DNA of 12,775 nucleotides from Bacteroidales bacterium (GTDB lineage: Bacteria > Bacteroidota > Bacteroidia > Bacteroidales > GCA-2711565): positions 1 to 12,775 of the forward strand of contig JAOZUV010000027.1 of assembly GCA_029938505.1 (NCBI GenBank), in the 5' to 3' direction. Under the pieces are notes generated by a model that saw only the letters and a program-made list of their open reading frames with translations, did no database searches and was not told the DNA's origin. Shown here one piece after another: positions 1-7,002 of the stretch (positions within the stretch are counted from its first letter, which is position 1; every line of letters starts with the position of its first letter). Position numbers and translations under genes: made by a program.

Positions 1-27
1 ACCGGCTTATCGGGGTAATCAGGGGAG

Positions 28-978
28 TTAACATGAAAATCCTGCATTTGCTTTATGTCCTTCAAATTGAGTTTCCTCAACAGCCTCAACTTCAAAAACT
101 GTATCTAAAATACTTTCAATTCGGATAGACTCATTCAAGGCAATATCACCATTAAAATAATGAATGGCTACTCGGGCACTCACTCCCGTTCCGGTAGGAG
201 AACGATCTACTTCACCTTCAGCAAAAATGCATACATTCCGACTGTGATTTGCCGGATTTTTAGCTTTCCCGGTAAAGATGGTTCCATATAAAAAGCTCAA
301 ATCCTCTTCAAAAGGATGTTTGATTTCGAAATTCTCCATCACCGCTTGCTTGATCTTTTTACCCCAACCGATGAGTTGGTTATAATCCATTGCTTCCAAA
401 CCTAACCCCAAAGTATCTGCATCAACAAAAGCATAAAAAGCCCCGCCATAAGCCACATCAAAATTTATCTTACCGATGCCTTCAACGTAGATGTGTTGAT
501 CTTTTAATAAAACAAAAGAAGGAACATTTAAAAATGAAACAGACTCAATTTTATCACCTTTCCTTTCTACAGTTGACAGAATCCGACCAGCAGGAGTATC
601 AATTTTTAATTGAAACTCATCGCCTTCTTTCTTCAAGATGCCCATTTCGGGTAGGACTTTTGAGAGGGCAATAATGGCATGGCCACACATGGTAGAATAA
701 CCTTCGTTATGGATAAAAAATACGCCAAAATCGGCTTCGGGAGTATTGGGTTCAACAAGTACCGCCCCATACATATCAGCATGACCACGAGGCTCAAACA
801 TGGTGGAAGTGCGTAAATAATCATAATGCTCTTGAAAAAATCGTCGTTTCTCCAAAACGTCTGCACCCTTAATTTCAGGCAAGCCTTTGGTGAAAATACG
901 CAAAGGTTCTCCAGCCGTATGAGCTTCTAGACTTTCTATACAAAGCCAGTTTTTCGGAGGAGTCCATTTTACATCCAT
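28..978 (-). CDS. trans-L-3-hydroxyproline dehydratase (proline racemase superfamily), C-terminus probably lost
   Basis: Member of the proline racemase / hydroxyproline epimerase fold. Residues 20-25 are HTAGEP. The first active-site motif MCGH places Cys98, and the second, DRSPTGTG, places Thr262 where racemases and epimerases have a second Cys. The Cys/Thr pair is that of trans-L-3-hydroxyproline dehydratase (human L3HYPDH type), which dehydrates the substrate to delta-1-pyrroline-2-carboxylate; activity here is inferred from those residues. The ATG at 976-978 is the first in frame and has no Shine-Dalgarno. The protein is 316 residues and stops about 54 residues after Thr262, whereas family members I recall run about 80 residues past it and end in a conserved G-x-A-x-x-T-G...DPL..GF segment, absent here. 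A frameshift or truncation near positions 28-60 is likely. It has no operon partner in the window. Superfamily is near certain; substrate is probable. Confidence 0.82.
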   Translation of the reverse strand: MDVKWTPPKNWLCIESLEAHTAGEPLRIFTKGLPEIKGADVLEKRRFFQEHYDYLRTSTMFEPRGHADMYGAVLVEPNTPEADFGVFFIHNEGYSTMCGHAIIALSKVLPEMGILKKEGDEFQLKIDTPAGRILSTVERKGDKIESVSFLNVPSFVLLKDQHIYVEGIGKINFDVAYGGAFYAFVDADTLGLGLEAMDYNQLIGWGKKIKQAVMENFEIKHPFEEDLSFLYGTIFTGKAKNPANHSRNVCIFAEGEVDRSPTGTGVSARVAIHYFNGDIALNESIRIESILDTVFEVEAVEETQFEGHKANAGFSC

Positions 979-981
979 AAG

Positions 982-1011
982 CCTTAATTTTTTCAGTACC
1001 TCAAATTAAGG
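982..1011. repeat. perfect 9-bp inverted repeat upstream of the hydroxyproline dehydratase start
   Basis: CCTTAATTT (982-990) and AAATTAAGG (1003-1011) are exact reverse complements with a 12-nt spacer. The repeat begins 3 bp upstream of the minus-strand start codon at 978. Its right arm covers a near-consensus -7 element (TTAATTTG on the minus strand, 1002-1009). The placement suits a regulator operator or a 5'-leader hairpin; neither can be proved from sequence alone. Confidence 0.55.
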
Positions 1012-1170
1012 AAAAAGGGAGGAGAAATACTAATAAAGATTTGTGGAAATTACGTTGTGTAACAATCTTCCAAAAGTTTAATAAATCGGCTTTATTAGCT
1101 CTAATTTACCATTCACCCCAAAAAAAATAGACTTTACCGATTTTAACTTTTATTAAAGAGTCTTCAAACT

Positions 1171-1178
1171 TAGTTTTG
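1171..1178 (+). promoter_or_regulatory. possible -7 element (TAnnTTTG) for the secreted repeat protein
   Basis: TAGTTTTG matches the Bacteroidota -7 consensus exactly. No clear -33 TTG lies about 19 bp upstream. If used, it would give a leader of roughly 110 nt before the ATG at 1294, longer than for the other genes in this window. In such AT-rich DNA a chance match is quite possible. Confidence 0.3.
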
Positions 1179-1293
1179 TTTTGATTTTAAAATTAAGTTG
1201 TTCATTTACATCTATTATTTCTTGTAACTAATTTATCTTACAATCGTCTAAAAAGTAATATTTCATATTAGTATAAATCAAAAATCAAATTTT

Positions 1294-3024
1294 ATGAAAA
1301 CGACCAAATTAATATTCGCATTTTTCTTATTAGGAATTTTTCTTTTAGGAGAGTCCGCATATGCACAAAATAGCAACGATATAGAAGTTGGATATCGAAG
1401 ATCAGGTGAAATTGATGCACAAGGATTTCAATTAGACAAAGAAACTACCATCCAGATTGAAGGAACTGCCGGTTTATATGATAGAATGGGTAACGATCTT
1501 ATTTTTTATGGATGGATATTAGATGGGAAAACACGTAAAGTGGTTTGGAATTTATTGAAAGAAGACAATGATAAGTTTTTCAAATATCGTGATCCGGGTA
1601 AATTTTCTTTTGATAAAGAAATTACATTGCCTGCAGGCGATTATGAAGTTTATTATGCTGCTGGTATCGATTCAGATTATGATAATTATGATTTTAATTT
1701 TGGGGATCTTTTAGATTTAATTTTTAATGGTGACTCTAGAGATAATGACAATAATCGACGTCGATTTTCAAACCTTAAGATGACTTTAAGTGCTTCGGAT
1801 GGCAGTCTTATGAAAAATGATTTATATAAGAATGTAAATACATTTTCAGATAAAGCTATTGTTTCAATTGTAAGAGCCGGAGATAATGAGTATATCAAAA
1901 AAAGCTTTAGTGTTAAAAGTGATCTCGACTTAAATATTCGTGGTATTGGAGAACAGCAAGACAGAGAAGAATTTGATTTTGCATGGATCGTTAATGCAAA
2001 AACTTATGAAAAAGTTTGGCCAAATGATGATACCCGATTCAGAAAAGCAGGTGGTGGTAGAAAAAATAAAATGGTTTCAGAAAAAATTCATTTGGAAAAA
2101 GGAGATTATACCTTGTATTATATCACGGATGGTAGTCACTCCTATGATAAATGGAATGTATTGCCTCCATTTGATCCTCAATTTTGGGGAATCTCAATTT
2201 GGGCAGATGATAAAGATCAAAACAAAGTAAAGATCAACGTAGATGCTGATCATTTTGTAATGAAACTAAACAAAGCCCGAGACAATGATTATTTAAGTCA
2301 AGCTTTTAAGATCAAAAAAGACATGAAAATTCGAGTGTATAGTATTGGCGAGCGCTCAGGCAGATATGACATGGCTGACTATGGCTGGATTATGAATATT
2401 GATACCCATGAAAAAGTTTGGGAATTCAACGAAAGAGATTCAAAATACGCTGGTGGAGCCGATAAAAACAGAATGGTGAATGAAGAAATTAAATTGGAAG
2501 TAGGCAATTATATGGCCTATTATGTAACCGATGGTTCTCATTCTTATCGCGATTGGAATGCAGGCCCTCCAATGATTCCAGAATTATGGGGATTGAGCAT
2601 TTTAGCGATTGATGATAGTAATAATTTTGAATTATTAGATTCCTATACAAGTTCAAATAAAAATGTTCTTGCAGAAATTATTAGAGTGAGAGATCATGAA
2701 TATGAAAAACAAACCTTTACTTTGGGTAAAAAATCAAAAATCAGAATTTATGCCATAGGCGAAGGATCTAGTGGAGACATGAGTGATCTTGGTTGGATTA
2801 AAAATAAAGATACTGGCCGAATTGTTTGGGAAATGACCTACAGAAATACCGATGCAGCTGGTGGAGCACGTAAAAACAAATTGTTTGACGGAACCATTAT
2901 TTTACCTGCTGGTAAATATACTGTCTATTATGAAACCGATGGTTCGCACTCTTATCGTGATTGGAATGCTGCTGCACCCTACGATCAAGAACATTATGGT
3001 ATTAGTATTTATTTAATAGATTAA
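1294..3024 (+). CDS. secreted protein with four tandem ~110-residue modules, function unknown
   Basis: I do not recognise this 576-residue family. Residues 1-24 form a signal peptide (lysine, hydrophobic stretch, AYA-Q cleavage site); there is no lipobox cysteine and no later membrane segment, so the product is probably periplasmic or secreted. The rest is four modules: a diverged one at about 36-125 and three clear ones at 192-303, 324-438 and 461-574. Each clear module runs from an arginine-rich RxxDxEY start, through an IGE strand, a GWI-N--T--VW segment, an AGG--KN block and a G-Y--YY strand, to TDGSHSY..WN and a final WG/YGISI strand. TDGSHSY is identical in modules 2-4 (residues 278, 412, 548). 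The diverged module keeps YGWI, VVW and the G-YEVYY strand. Aromatic-rich alternating strands suggest beta-sandwich domains that could bind ligands or other proteins. No type IX secretion C-terminal domain is evident. It is monocistronic and ends at the terminator at 3047. Confidence 0.9.
   Translation: MKTTKLIFAFFLLGIFLLGESAYAQNSNDIEVGYRRSGEIDAQGFQLDKETTIQIEGTAGLYDRMGNDLIFYGWILDGKTRKVVWNLLKEDNDKFFKYRDPGKFSFDKEITLPAGDYEVYYAAGIDSDYDNYDFNFGDLLDLIFNGDSRDNDNNRRRFSNLKMTLSASDGSLMKNDLYKNVNTFSDKAIVSIVRAGDNEYIKKSFSVKSDLDLNIRGIGEQQDREEFDFAWIVNAKTYEKVWPNDDTRFRKAGGGRKNKMVSEKIHLEKGDYTLYYITDGSHSYDKWNVLPPFDPQFWGISIWADDKDQNKVKINVDADHFVMKLNKARDNDYLSQAFKIKKDMKIRVYSIGERSGRYDMADYGWIMNIDTHEKVWEFNERDSKYAGGADKNRMVNEEIKLEVGNYMAYYVTDGSHSYRDWNAGPPMIPELWGLSILAIDDSNNFELLDSYTSSNKNVLAEIIRVRDHEYEKQTFTLGKKSKIRIYAIGEGSSGDMSDLGWIKNKDTGRIVWEMTYRNTDAAGGARKNKLFDGTIILPAGKYTVYYETDGSHSYRDWNAAAPYDQEHYGISIYLID
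1867..3015 (+). repeat. three well-conserved tandem protein modules (TDGSHSY modules)
   Basis: Modules encoded at about 1867-2202, 2263-2607 and 2674-3015 align along their whole length, with starts about 400 bp apart. The TDGSHSYRDWNA blocks of modules 3 (from 2527) and 4 (from 2935) are nearly identical at DNA level too, differing mainly at third codon positions. That indicates duplication followed by selection on the protein. A fourth, more diverged copy lies upstream, at roughly 1399-1668. Confidence 0.85.
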
Positions 3025-3046
3025 TTTATTAAAAACACAGAATATC

Positions 3047-3088
3047 ATAGGGGTGCCACCCTGCAGGGTGGCCCCCCTATTTGTTTTT
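3047..3088 (+). terminator. GC-rich hairpin terminator between convergent genes
   Basis: A 34-nt near-perfect palindrome (3047-3080), with ATAGGGG and GCCACCC half-arms separated by a single T/C mismatch around a central TGCA, is followed by TTGTTTTT (3081-3088). It starts 22 bp after the stop of the secreted-protein gene and lies 19 bp from the stop of convergent hutU. The poly-T is well placed only for the plus strand. The stem may also stop minus-strand transcripts, although the nearest T-run on that strand (3031-3035) is some 11 nt away. Confidence 0.85.
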
Positions 3089-3099
3089 CTCAATGTAAA

Positions 3100-5106
3100 T
3101 TAAAAACATCCTTCAATTAAATCAACATCCGCAAAATTAGGCAGCGTAACTTTTAAGTTTGGTTCGGTTTCCATGGCACGTTTAATGGCAAATACAGCTC
3201 CATCATTCCGAGCCCAGCTACGACGAGAAATCCCATTATTTACATCCCAATGCAACATCGAACGTAAACGGCGATCAGCATCTTCTGAGCCATCCAGCAT
3301 CATTCCAAAACCGCCATTTATTACTTCGCCCCAGCCAACACCTCCACCATTGTGGATACTTACCCAAGTTGCCCCACGAAATGAATCGCCAATCACATTT
3401 TGAATAGCCATATCCGCTGTAAAACGAGAGCCATCATAAATATTTGAAGTTTCACGGAATGGAGAATCGGTACCCGAAACATCGTGATGATCGCGACCTA
3501 AAATAACGGGTGCAGAAATCTTTCCATCCTTAATCGCTTTATTAAAGGCAACAGCAATTTTAGTCCGACCTTCGCAATCAGCATATAAGATTCGAGCCTG
3601 TGAACCAACCACCAATTTATTAGCTTTGGCTTCACGAATCCAACGAATATTGTCTTGCATTTGCTGGGTAATTTCAATGGGTGCTGTGGTTGAGATTTCT
3701 TCCAATACTTCCATTGCAATTTGGTCAGTGATATCTAAATCTTCCGCTTTCGCAGATGAACAAACCCAACGAAAAGGACCAAAGCCATAATCAAAACACA
3801 TCGGACCCATGATATCCTGAACATAAGAAGGGTAAATAAAGTCTCCATTTTCTTTCAAAATATCAGCACCAGCACGACTGGATTCCAATAAAAATGCATT
3901 TCCATAATCAAAGAAATACATGCCTTTAGCGGTTAATTTATTAATTGCAGACACATGACGACGTAAAGTTCCCTGTACTTTTTCTTTAAATAATTCAGGT
4001 TCTTGAACTATCATTTCGTTAGATTCTTCCAAACTCATTCCCACCGGATAATAACCACCAGCCCAAGGATTATGTAATGATGTTTGATCAGAACCTATTT
4101 CAATTTCCAGATTATCTTCTACAAAACGTTCCCAGAGATCAACAATATTTCCTTGATAAGCCAATGAAACGGCTTCTTTATTTTCTTTCGCTTGGCGAAT
4201 TCTTTTCACCAATAATCCTAAATCCGTAAACACCTCATCAACCCAGCCTTGTGAGTGACGGGTTTGAACCGCTTTAGGATTTATTTCAGCAATCACACCA
4301 ATGGCTCCAGCAATAACCGCTGCTTTTGGTTGAGCACCTGACATTCCACCTAATCCGGAAGTCACAAATACTTTTCCAGCCAGGCCTTCATTATTTTTCG
4401 CAATTTTACGACCCGCATTTAAAACAGTAATTGTTGTTCCATGAACAATTCCTTGTGGACCAATATACATGAACGAGCCAGCAGTCATTTGTCCGTATTG
4501 AGAAACACCCAAAGCATTGAATTTTTCCCAATCATCCTGAGCCGAATAATTTGGAATCACCATACCATTGGTAACCACCACACGAGGAGCATCTTTATGC
4601 GACGGATAGATTCCCATCGGATGACCTGAATACATAGTCAATGTCTGCTCATCAGTCATTTCTGATAAGTATTTCATCGTTAAAAGATATTGCGCCCAGT
4701 TTTGAAAAACAGCACCATTACCGCCGTAGGTAATTAATTCGTGTGGGTGTTGAGCAACAACAGGATCTAAATTATTTTGCAACATGACCATAATGCCAGC
4801 AGCCTGAATTGATTTATGAGGATATTCAGCAATATCTCGTGCATACATTTTATATTGAGGACGAAAACGATACATATAAATTCGTCCATATTTTTTCAAT
4901 TCGTCCGCAAACTCAGGTGCTAAAATAGCATGATGTTTTGGATCGAAATAACGCAAAGCATTACGTAAAGCCAATTGTTTTTCTTCTCTATTCAAGACAT
5001 CCTTACGAACAGGAGCATGATTTGCAGATAGATCATAGGCTTGCAGTTCAGGAAGAATTTCTGGAATACCTTGCTTAATTAATTTTTGAAAATCATTCAC
5101 AGTCAT
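3100..5106 (-). CDS. hutU: urocanate hydratase (urocanase), long form
   Basis: Catalyses the second step of histidine degradation, converting urocanate to 4-imidazolone-5-propionate with tightly bound NAD+ as electrophile; cytosolic. The family signatures are clear: YGGNGAVFQNW (127-137), GQMTAGSFMYIGPQG (205-219), the glycine-rich SGLGGMSGAQPKA (250-262) for NAD, Cys437 in the segment before GFGPFRW (the catalytic cysteine position), and the C-terminal NGGGVGWGEVINGGFG (586-601). At 668 residues this is the long form, about 110 residues longer than Pseudomonas HutU (about 555) and similar in size to the vertebrate enzyme; the extra length seems to lie partly in the region around 300-400. The ATG at 5104-5106 is supported by a TAATTTTG -7 element 25 bp upstream. 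No hutH, hutI, hutG or ftcD is in the window, so the rest of the pathway must lie elsewhere. Confidence 0.97.
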   Translation of the reverse strand: MTVNDFQKLIKQGIPEILPELQAYDLSANHAPVRKDVLNREEKQLALRNALRYFDPKHHAILAPEFADELKKYGRIYMYRFRPQYKMYARDIAEYPHKSIQAAGIMVMLQNNLDPVVAQHPHELITYGGNGAVFQNWAQYLLTMKYLSEMTDEQTLTMYSGHPMGIYPSHKDAPRVVVTNGMVIPNYSAQDDWEKFNALGVSQYGQMTAGSFMYIGPQGIVHGTTITVLNAGRKIAKNNEGLAGKVFVTSGLGGMSGAQPKAAVIAGAIGVIAEINPKAVQTRHSQGWVDEVFTDLGLLVKRIRQAKENKEAVSLAYQGNIVDLWERFVEDNLEIEIGSDQTSLHNPWAGGYYPVGMSLEESNEMIVQEPELFKEKVQGTLRRHVSAINKLTAKGMYFFDYGNAFLLESSRAGADILKENGDFIYPSYVQDIMGPMCFDYGFGPFRWVCSSAKAEDLDITDQIAMEVLEEISTTAPIEITQQMQDNIRWIREAKANKLVVGSQARILYADCEGRTKIAVAFNKAIKDGKISAPVILGRDHHDVSGTDSPFRETSNIYDGSRFTADMAIQNVIGDSFRGATWVSIHNGGGVGWGEVINGGFGMMLDGSEDADRRLRSMLHWDVNNGISRRSWARNDGAVFAIKRAMETEPNLKVTLPNFADVDLIEGCF

Positions 5107-5130
5107 TGTCTTTTCATTTTAAAATCAACA

Positions 5131-5138
5131 CAAAATTA
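5131..5138 (-). promoter_or_regulatory. -7 promoter element of hutU
   Basis: The minus strand reads TAATTTTG, a perfect TAnnTTTG match, ending 24 bp before the hutU ATG. No clear -33 TTG was found. The box lies in the 94-bp gap after the sigma-factor gene, which suggests hutU has its own transcript rather than depending on read-through. Confidence 0.55.
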
Positions 5139-5200
5139 CGATATTGCGCTTGAATCTCCATCGATAATTGAAAGATAATTTTTGAAAGTGAAGTTATGAT

Positions 5201-5809
5201 TTAATATTTCTCGTCGGTTCCTTTTAAAACATTGGAGAGGAACTCGCGAGCACGAAAAAGTTGAGCTTTAATTGTACCTAATGGGAGATCCAATTCTTTA
5301 GCGATTTCATCATAAGAAAGCTCTTTAAAATAACGCATTTCGATAAGATTCTTATAGTGGGGTTTCAATTTATCAACCACCTCCCGCATCATTTTAATTT
5401 TTTGTTTTTTGATAATTTTTTCTTCGGGATCGAGTGTTAGTGAAGGAATAGTATTTGCCAACTCATGACCATTTTCTTCACCATAGGATTCGTTCATCGA
5501 AAAAGTTCTTTTCTTTTTTCGACGAATAAAATCAATACAATTATTAGAAGCAATTTTAAACAACCAGGTACTAAAGGCATAATCAGGAGTGTACTGATGA
5601 AGAAATTTGAATGCCTTTCCAAAAGCTTCAATGGTTAAATCATCTGCATCTTGCGGATTATTCGTCATCTTAAGCATCATAAAATAAAGGGAATCACGAT
5701 AATGCTTCATCAGTTCAGCATACGCTTTTTGATCTCCCTTATCAACAGCCAGCTTCACCAACTTATAATCGCGTAATCCTTTCTCAGTAAGACGAGGGTT
5801 TACTTCCAT
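5201..5809 (-). CDS. ECF-type RNA polymerase sigma factor
   Basis: A 202-residue sigma-70 family protein with only regions 2 and 4. Region 2 spans about 28-98 and contains DADDLTIEAFGKAF (core-polymerase and -10 recognition part) and STWLFKIASNNCIDFIRRKK (promoter melting and DNA binding). Region 4 spans about 140-192 with the helix-turn-helix LSYDEIAKELDLPLGTIKAQ. The start (ATG at 5807-5809) lies inside the end of the glycosyltransferase frame, a 10-bp overlap, so the two are almost certainly cotranscribed and translationally coupled. No anti-sigma gene is adjacent, unlike the second sigma factor in this window. A 28-residue N-terminal extension precedes region 2. Its regulon is unknown; hutU just downstream could be a target by position only. 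Confidence 0.93.
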   Translation of the reverse strand: MEVNPRLTEKGLRDYKLVKLAVDKGDQKAYAELMKHYRDSLYFMMLKMTNNPQDADDLTIEAFGKAFKFLHQYTPDYAFSTWLFKIASNNCIDFIRRKKKRTFSMNESYGEENGHELANTIPSLTLDPEEKIIKKQKIKMMREVVDKLKPHYKNLIEMRYFKELSYDEIAKELDLPLGTIKAQLFRAREFLSNVLKGTDEKY

Positions 5810-6933
5810 TTATTCTGTTTCGATATCACGTTTGATGCACTTAACAAGAAATGATTTATAAACAACATCAATTCTAGTAAAGGCGAAAATAATAATAATT
5901 TATTCTCCTTCAAATGATTCATACAATATTTTGTAATTACAATTTGACTTATTAATCTAATCATTAATAATCCTAAAGCCCATAATATATGATAGTTCAG
6001 GATTAATAAAACAGCCAAAAAGCTATACATCAATAATTGACTAATGGCATATTTACCAAGAACAAATTTAAATTTTGATTTATAATATTTTGCAGTTGAT
6101 AAATGACGCCGTTTTTGATTTATCCATTTTTCATAACGTGATTCAGGTTCTGAAACAGTAAAGCTATCAGGATGCAACTGAACACGAGTATTCGTTTTTG
6201 TAGCTACACGATTTATAAACAAATCATCGTCACCCGACATCAATTTATAATGCGAAATGAAACCTCCATTTTTAATAAATAAGGATTTTCGATAAGCCAG
6301 ATTTCTTCCAACACCCATATAAGGCTTCCGTTTTAGAGCAAAAGAAAAATATTGCATGGCAACTTGAATAGTATCAAAGCGAATCAATGCATTAAGGAAT
6401 CCTTTTTTTGTTTCATAAGGACTATATCCTAAAACAATTTCAACTTTTTTAGTACTAAATGCTTCGGTCATTTTCGATATCCAGTTTTTTGAATTTGGAT
6501 AACAATCAGCATCCGTTAAAAGCAATAAATCATTTTTGGCAGATTTAATTCCAATCGATAAAGCAAACTTTTTTCCCGAAAAGAAATTTAAATTTTCACG
6601 AATATTAACTATTTTCAAATGGGGGTATTCCCTATCCAGATCCCCTAACAACTCATGAGTATAGTCATCCGAAGCATCATTAACCACGATAACTTCAAAA
6701 TCAGGGTAATTTTGATCTAAAATTTGAGGAAGGTTTTTTTTTAGATTTGAATATTCATTTTTGGCACATATAACAATTGACACCCCCTCCTTATTAGGCT
6801 TTCCTTTAGGAGCCTTATAAAAAGCCAACTTAGCAAAAACAAACCAGTAGTAGTAAAGCTGATCCATAATCACGAGTCCAAAAGCACAAAACAATATGAA
6901 CTCAAATGTTAATGCTGGAAGAGGGTAAAGCAT
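5800..6933 (-). CDS. membrane-anchored family 2 glycosyltransferase
   Basis: A 377-residue GT-A fold transferase. An N-terminal membrane segment (about 10-35) is followed by the nucleotide-sugar site VSIVICAKNE (51-60), VIVVNDASDD (81-90), and the DxD metal motif in TDADC (140-144). Then come the acceptor-side GDDD (234-237) and a QxxRH-type motif QKRRHL (273-278) in the position of the Q/RxxRW motif of processive GT2 enzymes. Two or three hydrophobic segments follow (about 295-335 and 347-370). The layout fits transfer of a sugar at the inner face of the cytoplasmic membrane, to a lipid carrier or a growing polysaccharide; donor and acceptor cannot be read from sequence. It is the first gene of a two-gene unit with the downstream sigma factor and is divergent from tgt, with a -7 box 17 bp upstream of its start. 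Confidence 0.9.
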   Translation of the reverse strand: MLYPLPALTFEFILFCAFGLVIMDQLYYYWFVFAKLAFYKAPKGKPNKEGVSIVICAKNEYSNLKKNLPQILDQNYPDFEVIVVNDASDDYTHELLGDLDREYPHLKIVNIRENLNFFSGKKFALSIGIKSAKNDLLLLTDADCYPNSKNWISKMTEAFSTKKVEIVLGYSPYETKKGFLNALIRFDTIQVAMQYFSFALKRKPYMGVGRNLAYRKSLFIKNGGFISHYKLMSGDDDLFINRVATKTNTRVQLHPDSFTVSEPESRYEKWINQKRRHLSTAKYYKSKFKFVLGKYAISQLLMYSFLAVLLILNYHILWALGLLMIRLISQIVITKYCMNHLKENKLLLFSPLLELMLFINHFLLSASNVISKQNKWK

Positions 6934-6950
6934 AAATTAAGTTTTAAACA

Positions 6951-6958
6951 CAAAACTA
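6951..6958 (-). promoter_or_regulatory. -7 promoter element of the glycosyltransferase-sigma unit
   Basis: The minus strand reads TAGTTTTG, a perfect TAnnTTTG match, ending 17 bp before the ATG at 6933. It predicts a leader of roughly 8-16 nt. It sits 22 bp from the opposing tgt -7 element. Confidence 0.6.
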
Positions 6959-6980
6959 TTCAATCTTCGTGAATAAAATT

Positions 6981-6988
6981 TATCTTTG
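6981..6988 (+). promoter_or_regulatory. -7 promoter element of tgt
   Basis: TATCTTTG is a perfect Bacteroidota -7 match, 14 bp before the ATG at 7003. The position 19 bp upstream carries TTC (6959-6961) in place of the -33 TTG. Predicted leader is about 6-13 nt, too short for any riboswitch; no preQ1 aptamer is visible. Confidence 0.65.
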
Positions 6989-7002
6989 AGCAGTTTTTTT
7001 AT

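Larger units (their letters stand above)
979..1293. other. 315-bp AT-rich divergent spacer
   Basis: This spacer separates the minus-strand dehydratase from the plus-strand secreted protein. It holds the inverted repeat at 982-1011 and one consensus -7 element at 1171-1178 on the plus strand. I saw no convincing reading frame, tRNA or terminator in it. The two divergent genes presumably have their promoters here. Confidence 0.6.

Noticed and set aside
390..674. 94-residue plus-strand frame inside the dehydratase gene
   Set aside because: Antisense shadow of a well-supported enzyme, with no recognisable protein features; the same holds for the other short frames opposite or within real genes.
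1083..1143. AAATCGG and CCGATTT arms in the spacer upstream of the secreted protein
   Set aside because: Only 7 bp each with a gap of about 47 nt; expected by chance in DNA of this composition.
1294..3024. Lipoprotein or type IX-secreted surface protein
   Set aside because: No lipobox cysteine after the signal peptide, and the protein ends within its fourth module without a separate C-terminal sorting domain.
6989..7002. preQ1 riboswitch upstream of tgt
   Set aside because: The leader predicted from the -7 box is at most about 13 nt, too short for an aptamer.
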